A stretch of 48,971 nt of DNA from Nemertoderma westbladi (taxonomy: Eukaryota; Xenacoelomorpha; Nemertodermatida; Nemertodermatidae), in the NCBI GenBank assembly GCA_032718475.1, contig JAUCBJ010004784.1:1-48971 (forward strand). Reading direction: 5' to 3'. Position numbers and translations under genes: made by a program. The first letter of the stretch is position 1. Each line of letters begins with the position of its first letter. The notes beneath the pieces were generated by a model, which was given only the letters and a program-made list of their open reading frames with translations, had not been told where the DNA came from and searched no databases. Below, one piece after another: positions 43,978 to 48,971 of the stretch.

Positions 43978-44882
43978 TCTTTCTGCTTATCCCACGAAAA
44001 AAATTGAAAATTTCATCGCCCTCAACTTTAAGAATTGATAATAAAACCTTTGCAATATAATATAATATCTATGGAAAATAATAACAATAGTTTATGGCAA
44101 ATAAAATTAGCGTTTCAGTTAATATTTTTCACCATCAATAATTTACAGTAGTATTAAATAAGTAGGCGTTACCTTAGTTAGTTAGGCTTTATTTGAATTG
44201 ATTTCTACTAGGGGTTTTCCCAGCTACTGTAGTAGTGTCTGATTTAACTCAAGTAAATTAAAAAAAAAAAATATATAATTATTTTAAATTATGTTGTGTA
44301 ATGTTGTAACTGTGTCCTACAATATAATCATATACAGTAAATCGCTGTACACACTGTAGATAGGTTATGCTATAAATGTCCATGTGTTGGGAATGAAGAA
44401 AGCATAATTATAATTAAGATATGGATTTTTCCACACAAGATATTATATACAAGATTACCCTTAAGTAATTCACTACCATGCACCATCACAGTTACTCAGG
44501 GATTATTTTAATTAATATGTTAGCTCGTACACATGGTAAATTCGATTACTGCAGAGATGATACACCCCCCCCCCCCCCCCATGATATCAATTACGTAACA
44601 TACTTAGGCTATGTAATAAATACTGTATTAAATTGACCTTAGTTTAATGCAATGTACGAATGTTTAAGAATAGTGTTTTTGCTTCAGGTGTACGAAATGA
44701 AACGCAATGTACCTGGTAGTGTGGGGTAGATAGATAACTTGATAGATTTATTTATACATTATGTAAAAATCAATAACAAATACACCAAACAATGTACAGG
44801 TATTGTCCAACATAACATATAGGATTACCTATAAAGCTTTTCAGATTTTCAAGGGGGTCCTTTTTGTTACTTGGTTGAGACA
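43978..44882. other. Non-coding interval between MITE copies
   Basis: AT-rich, with a C-run at about 44566-44580. No gene seen. Confidence 0.4.
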
Positions 44883-44883
44883 A

Positions 44884-45069
44884 GGGGGGGAACTGGACGC
44901 AAATCCCATCTTGGCGAATTTATATCCCGCCTCAATGTTAAATTTTCAATTTAGGGAAAGATAACACAATATAACAGGTTACAGTTTTATTTTTGAGAGT
45001 AATCAGCTGTTATTTGCGTCCAATTTCGCCTGGAGAGGGATTAATTTTTATTGTATCCAGTTCCCTCAA
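44884..45069. mobile_element. G/C-run MITE, copy 2
   Basis: Same orientation as copy 1 and about 60 bp shorter in the middle. Ends: GGGGGGGAACTGGACGCAAA and ATTGTATCCAGTTCCCTC. Both copies are preceded by GAGACA. Confidence 0.7.
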
Positions 45070-45364
45070 GACCTGTACAAAACACATGTGTTAATTTTCG
45101 TTTATTGTTTTGGTTCCCCCAACACGCCTCTGTAACCTGCTCCCTTACTAACCTGCTCCTTTAAATGGCAATGAGACCTAACGCTCTTTGGGACCTAACG
45201 CGACTTTACCTCTTTGTTTTGTACATCTTGGGTCTTTCGTGCTCACCCCTAGGACCTGTTCCTTTTTAATCTTATTTTTGTATAAGTTTTATTCATTATT
45301 TTAACCATATATTGTCGCCTCATGCAAAAAATTTAATAATACAAATAATAATAATAATACCATA

Positions 45365-46000
45365 AGTTCAAACTCTCCCGCTAGAGGGCTACATGTGTAA
45401 GCATTAATGTTTTTCCATTTCTTTGCTTTTAATCCGCACATGCTGAAACTAGGCCAATTTGCACTACAACATTGGCTGTGTGTTTCGATGGGGGCTAACC
45501 CGGCTAACGCTAGAGGGCGAAATGTCTGAAATAGAAATCCTTGACCCATTCCGTTATTTCTGATCCGTTCAAGCTGAAACTTGTCAGAACTTGTGCTAGA
45601 ACACACCTTGTGTTTTTGTGCGGTCGATAATCGGTCTGCAGTTCTCCAGTATGCCGCTAGAGACCGAAATGTTTAAAAGAGAAAACGTTCTCCCATTTCT
45701 GTTATTTTATTTTGTTTAAGCTGAATCGTGGCATATATGTACTATAGGCCTACCAGATGGTGCGTCTTTTTGGTTGGTTTTTCTTTTGTGGTTGGTTCTT
45801 TTTTGGTTGGTCCACAGTTCTCTAATCCGCCGCTGGAGGGCGAAATGTTAAGTGAAAACCTTACATCGTTTCCTTATTTTAATCCGTTTCATCTGAAACT
45901 TGGCAGACATGGTATAGACTGTATACCATCCATAGGATACGTCTTTGTTGGGTCGGTAATCCCTCGGCAGTTCTACAGTCTACCGCTAGTGGGTTGAAAT
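45365..46000. repeat. Degenerate tandem repeat, about 170-bp period, four copies
   Basis: Each unit has CCGCTAGAGGGCGAAATGT (or a variant), then TTCTGTTATTTTAATCCGTT and a CTGAAACTTG-type segment, then GGTCGGTAATC-CAGTTCT-like sequence. Copies start near 45378, 45500, 45653 and 45830. ORFs across the repeat are incidental. Confidence 0.7.
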
Positions 46001-46006
46001 GAAAAC

Positions 46007-46375
46007 ATTCAAAAATGGATACCATCTGGAAATAAGATCTCTCCAGTCACCTGAAGACTAAGTTCTTTCGAGCCACAGTGGAAGTGTATTTTTATACGGG
46101 GGTGAGACCTGGACACTGACGAAATCACTTGAACAACGAATTTATGGTTGCTACGCAAGACTACTAAGGGCAGCCCTAAACATCAGCTGGAGACAACACA
46201 TGACAAACGCCGAGATTTATGGTACAATATCACCTGTATCAACCACACTCCATGAACGCAGATTAAGATTCAGTGGGCAGTGCAGTGCTGGAGAAGTAAA
46301 GAAAAGGTTATATCAGATCTACGTTTCTGGCAACCAACATATGGAAAGCGTAGCCGTGTACGATCGGCTATGATA
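46007..46375 (+). pseudogene. LINE C-terminal fragment, same family as 3017-5072
   Basis: The nucleotide sequence matches 4596-4965 closely, from AAAAATGGATACCATCTGGA through CATCAGCTGGAGACAACACA and onward, with several small deletions and stops. It covers the FSGHCWR-type C-terminus. Confidence 0.9.
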
Positions 46376-46380
46376 TATAT

Positions 46381-46673
46381 ATGTAATATTATGGTTTTGT
46401 TCAGATAGAGAAACTACTGAGTAAGAGCCAAAACGGATTTCGACCAAGTAGATCAACAATAGGTCAGACTATCCCACCTAATCCACTTCTATTGAACAGA
46501 CAGTCTTAAGTTACATATCCTATCGTGAATGTCAATGTCAGGGACAAGTGGCTGAACTGGTTAGCGCTACTGATGAGGCCTGTTAGGCTGAAACGTACGT
46601 CTGGCGCTGGTTCAACCCCCGGTGACGCGCTGTCTCATTTTTTCCATTTCTGAACAAAACCATAATATTACAT
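46381..46673 (+). mobile_element. tRNA-derived SINE-like module inside an inverted-repeat element
   Basis: The ends (46381-46404 and 46650-46673) are perfect 24-bp inverted repeats containing ATTATGGTTTTGTTCAG. Inside lie a LINE piece (46405-46468) matching 3875-3938 and a segment inverted relative to the copy at 47517-47783. A tRNA-like promoter follows: box A TGGCTGAACTGG (46549-46560) fits TRGYNNARNNGG, and box B GGTTCAACC (46609-46617). The RNA polymerase III boxes indicate a SINE head. The chimaeric build suggests template switching. Confidence 0.65.
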
Positions 46674-46675
46674 CC

Positions 46676-46974
46676 TTAATTACAGTTGCATCAACAGCTC
46701 AACTCCAATTTATTTATATGATATATATAGACTATAATTACTGTAGACTGTAATGATTACTAGCTGGCGGTGCTTGCCCACCGCGAAAGAAGCTCTCTAG
46801 CTTCAGACGACTGATAAACTGTCCACCTCTTGGTTCAAGTTATTGGAGTTATCTCTATGGAGTTAGTTCTGGGAGGATCGCGCTGGAAATAAGTTGTCAG
46901 ACTTTGTGTGTAATCCCTAGCATAACGATCTAAGAAAACTTTACTTTACTTAACTTTACTTACAGAAAATTCAC
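46676..46974. other. Non-coding interval
   Basis: Continues the sequence shared with 38211-38253 to about 46712; otherwise nothing recognisable. Confidence 0.4.
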
Positions 46975-47161
46975 TTGGTAAATAAACACTGCCTACGGGT
47001 TAACTTTGATAAGTAATAAACATTGCCTACGGGTTAACTTTGGTAAGTAAACATGGCCTACGGGTTAACTTTGGTAAGTAAACATTGCATACGGGTTAAC
47101 TTTGGTAAGTAAACATTGCCTACGGGTTAACTTTGATAAGTAAATTGCCTACGGGTTAACA
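46975..47161. repeat. 31-bp tandem repeat, about six copies
   Basis: Units contain GCCTACGGGTTAACTTTGG and TAAGTAAACATT, with small length variants. Confidence 0.9.
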
Positions 47162-47516
47162 TTTCAAACGACATTACTAGCGGTGATCGAATTGTTATTT
47201 GAAAATAATAGTAATACATTATATTTAAAAATCAAAAATGAGACCGGTTTGTTTTATACCAGTTTCTTATACAGAGTTATACTAAAGTAAACACTACACC
47301 GAGCAATCCCTGCAATGCATTAAATATTATTGATTAATTTTAAATAATTATTGCAATCTAATGCCAGACTGTGGTAGGGTTGGAGCCACTGCTGGGCCTA
47401 GCTTTACCGATGTTGTTCTAATGTACTGCTGTTACCAGCGAGCGTAATAGTACCAATCCGTTAATAATTGGTTTGAATCGATAATGAAATGATTGGAGTT
47501 GAGCTGTTAATTTAAC
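47162..47516. other. Non-coding interval
   Basis: No gene or element end seen. Confidence 0.4.
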
Positions 47517-47524
47517 TATATTAA

Positions 47525-47783
47525 ATGTTATTATGATATGACTTTGTTCAGAAATAGAAAAAAGTAGGAAGCACGTCACCGGGGGTTGAACCAGCGCTAT
47601 CTAAGACTGTCTGTTAAATATAAGTGGATTAGATGGGAGAGGAAGGGTCAGGGGGGAGTGACTAAACTGGTAGTACTACTGACGATGTCAGATAGGCCGA
47701 AACGCGTGTATGGCGCTAGTTCAACCCCGGGTAATGTGCTTCATTAATTTTCCATTTCTGAAAAAATCGTATTATAATATCAT
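47525..47783 (+). mobile_element. SINE-like inverted-repeat element, second copy
   Basis: The left arm 47525-47597 and the right arm 47713-47783 are imperfect inverted repeats of about 70 bp that include the box B region itself. GTTGAACCAGCGC on the left mirrors GCGCTAGTTCAAC on the right. The body matches the 46469-46640 copy (CTACTGA...GATAGGCCGAAACG), but its box A (TGACTAAACTGG) is imperfect. Confidence 0.65.
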
Positions 47784-48008
47784 AAATCGATAATGAATCT
47801 AAGAAGTGTTCCTGTATTGTGGTGGGCAACTGTATGGGGGAGGTGTACGTTTATCGTGTTTGTAGATTCTTTATATTAAATAAAACTATTTTAAGCTATG
47901 TTTGTCGCGAATCAGACGCTAAAAAGCACACAGATCTTATTTTTGGCTTTATTTATTATAATAAATATTATGCTGCATTCGATGGGTACATTTCCTATAT
48001 CATACTTT

Positions 48009-48971
48009 CACGCATAGTGTAACGTAAGTAGAGAATCGATATTACTTCACCCGTAGTGTAACGCAAGTAGAGAATCGACATTACTTCACCCGTAGTGTAA
48101 CGTAAGTAGAGAATCGACATTACTTCACCCGTAGTGTAACGTAAGTATAGAATCGACATTACTTCACCCGTAGTGTAACGTAAGTAGAGAATCGACATTA
48201 CTTCACCCTTAGTGTAACGTAAGTAGAGAATCGACATTACTTCACCCGTAGTGTAACATATGTAGAGAATCGACATTACTTCACCCGTAGTGTAACGTAA
48301 GTATAGAGAATCGACATTACTTCACCCGTAGTGTAACGTAAGTATAGAGAATCGACATTACTTCACCCGTAGTGTAACGTAAGTAGAGAATCGACATTAC
48401 TTCACCCGTAGTGTAACGTAAGTATAGAGAATCGACATTACTTCACCCGTAGTGTAACATAAGTAGAGAATCGACATTACTTCACCCGTAGTGTAACGTA
48501 AGTAGAGAATCGACATTATTTCACCCTTATTGTAACGTAAGTAGAGAATCGACATTACTTCACCCGTAGTGTAACGTAAGTAAGATAATCGACATTATTT
48601 CACCCGTAGTGTAACGTAAGTATAGATAATCGACATTATTTCACCCGTAGTGTAACGTAAGTAGAGAATCGACATTACTTCACCCGTATTGTAACGTAAG
48701 AAGAGAATCGACATTATTTCACCCTTATTGTAACGTAAGTAGAGAATCGACATTACTTCACCCGTAGTGTAACGTAAGTAGAGAATCGACATTACTTCAC
48801 CCGTAGTGTAACGTATGAAGAGAATAGACATTACGTCACCCGTAGTGTAACGTAAGTAGAGAATCGACATTACTTCACCCGTAGTGTAACGTAAGTAGAG
48901 AATCGACATTACTTCACCCGTAGTGTAACGTAAGTAGAGAATCGACATTACTTCACCCGTAGTGTAACGTA
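48009..48971. repeat. 39-bp satellite, second array, runs past window end
   Basis: Same unit and orientation as 31195-38048, with about 25 units in view. It contains +2-bp (AAGTATAGAG) and TTATTTCACCC variants, so open frames on the minus strand are short here. Confidence 0.98.

Noticed and set aside
45301-45997. ORFs of about 90-100 codons on both strands
   Set aside because: They run across a degenerate 170-bp tandem repeat and show no protein family.
46549-46640. Genuine tRNA gene
   Set aside because: Pol III boxes are present, but no acceptor stem or cloverleaf could be paired around them; a SINE head fits better.
31195-48971. The two 39-bp satellite blocks as terminal repeats of one large element
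   Set aside because: They are in the same orientation but differ in variants, and no matching ends or duplications are seen; the right block is cut by the window.

Overview
The window is repeat-dense, AT-rich animal (metazoan) DNA, most likely from a marine invertebrate. It has an intron-containing glycosyltransferase gene, BEL/Pao and Ty3/gypsy LTR retrotransposons, LINE debris, tRNA-like SINE modules, inverted-repeat (foldback/MITE) elements and kilobase-scale minisatellites. There is no bacterial gene organisation. The species cannot be named from the sequence. The 15-bp-unit foldback element recalls sea-urchin TU elements, which is only a weak hint.

Layout. (1) 1-1015: 5' exon of a type II membrane glycosyltransferase, minus strand, with part of its intronic 41-bp minisatellite; the rest lies outside the window. 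(2) 1396-2760: LINE fragment split by a foldback element whose ends are 15-bp tandem units in both orientations. (3) 3017-5090: decayed LINE with reverse transcriptase. (4) 5091-8348 and beyond: a second LINE fragment, then a Ty3/gypsy pol lacking RNase H, with an intact DD35E integrase and a 3' LTR. That LTR region is split by a piggyBac-like non-autonomous element (8703-10265, TTAA on both sides). (5) 10825-22985: a full-length, young BEL/Pao insertion. Its two 1197-bp LTRs differ at 3 sites by eye, and it has CTGGT target duplications. It encodes a 1491-aa Gag-protease ORF but has lost RT and integrase. (6) 24961-27481: a second foldback-type element with 73-bp terminal inverted repeats (1 mismatch), carrying a HECT-type E3 ligase fragment and about 2 kb of 20/21-bp tandem repeats. 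(7) 27813-30486: complete two-exon glycosyltransferase gene, minus strand, a paralogue of the first; its intron holds the 41-bp minisatellite and an antisense LINE fragment. (8) 31195-38048: about 6.9 kb of a 39-bp satellite, open as one 2124-codon frame on the minus strand. A second block of the same satellite runs from 48009 past the window end. (9) 38060-48000: SINE-like pieces, a 20-bp A/T array, a retroelement C-terminal fragment, small foldback elements, two copies of a G/C-run MITE, LINE fragments and short tandem repeats.

Function. The only host gene activity I can support is the glycosyltransferase pair: Golgi-type, DXD-containing, sugar-binding-region family. Everything else coding is transposon-derived. 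The recurring theme is short tandem units associated with inverted-repeat elements (1547-2670, 24961-27481, 8703-10265), which suggests that foldback elements and minisatellites in this genome generate one another.
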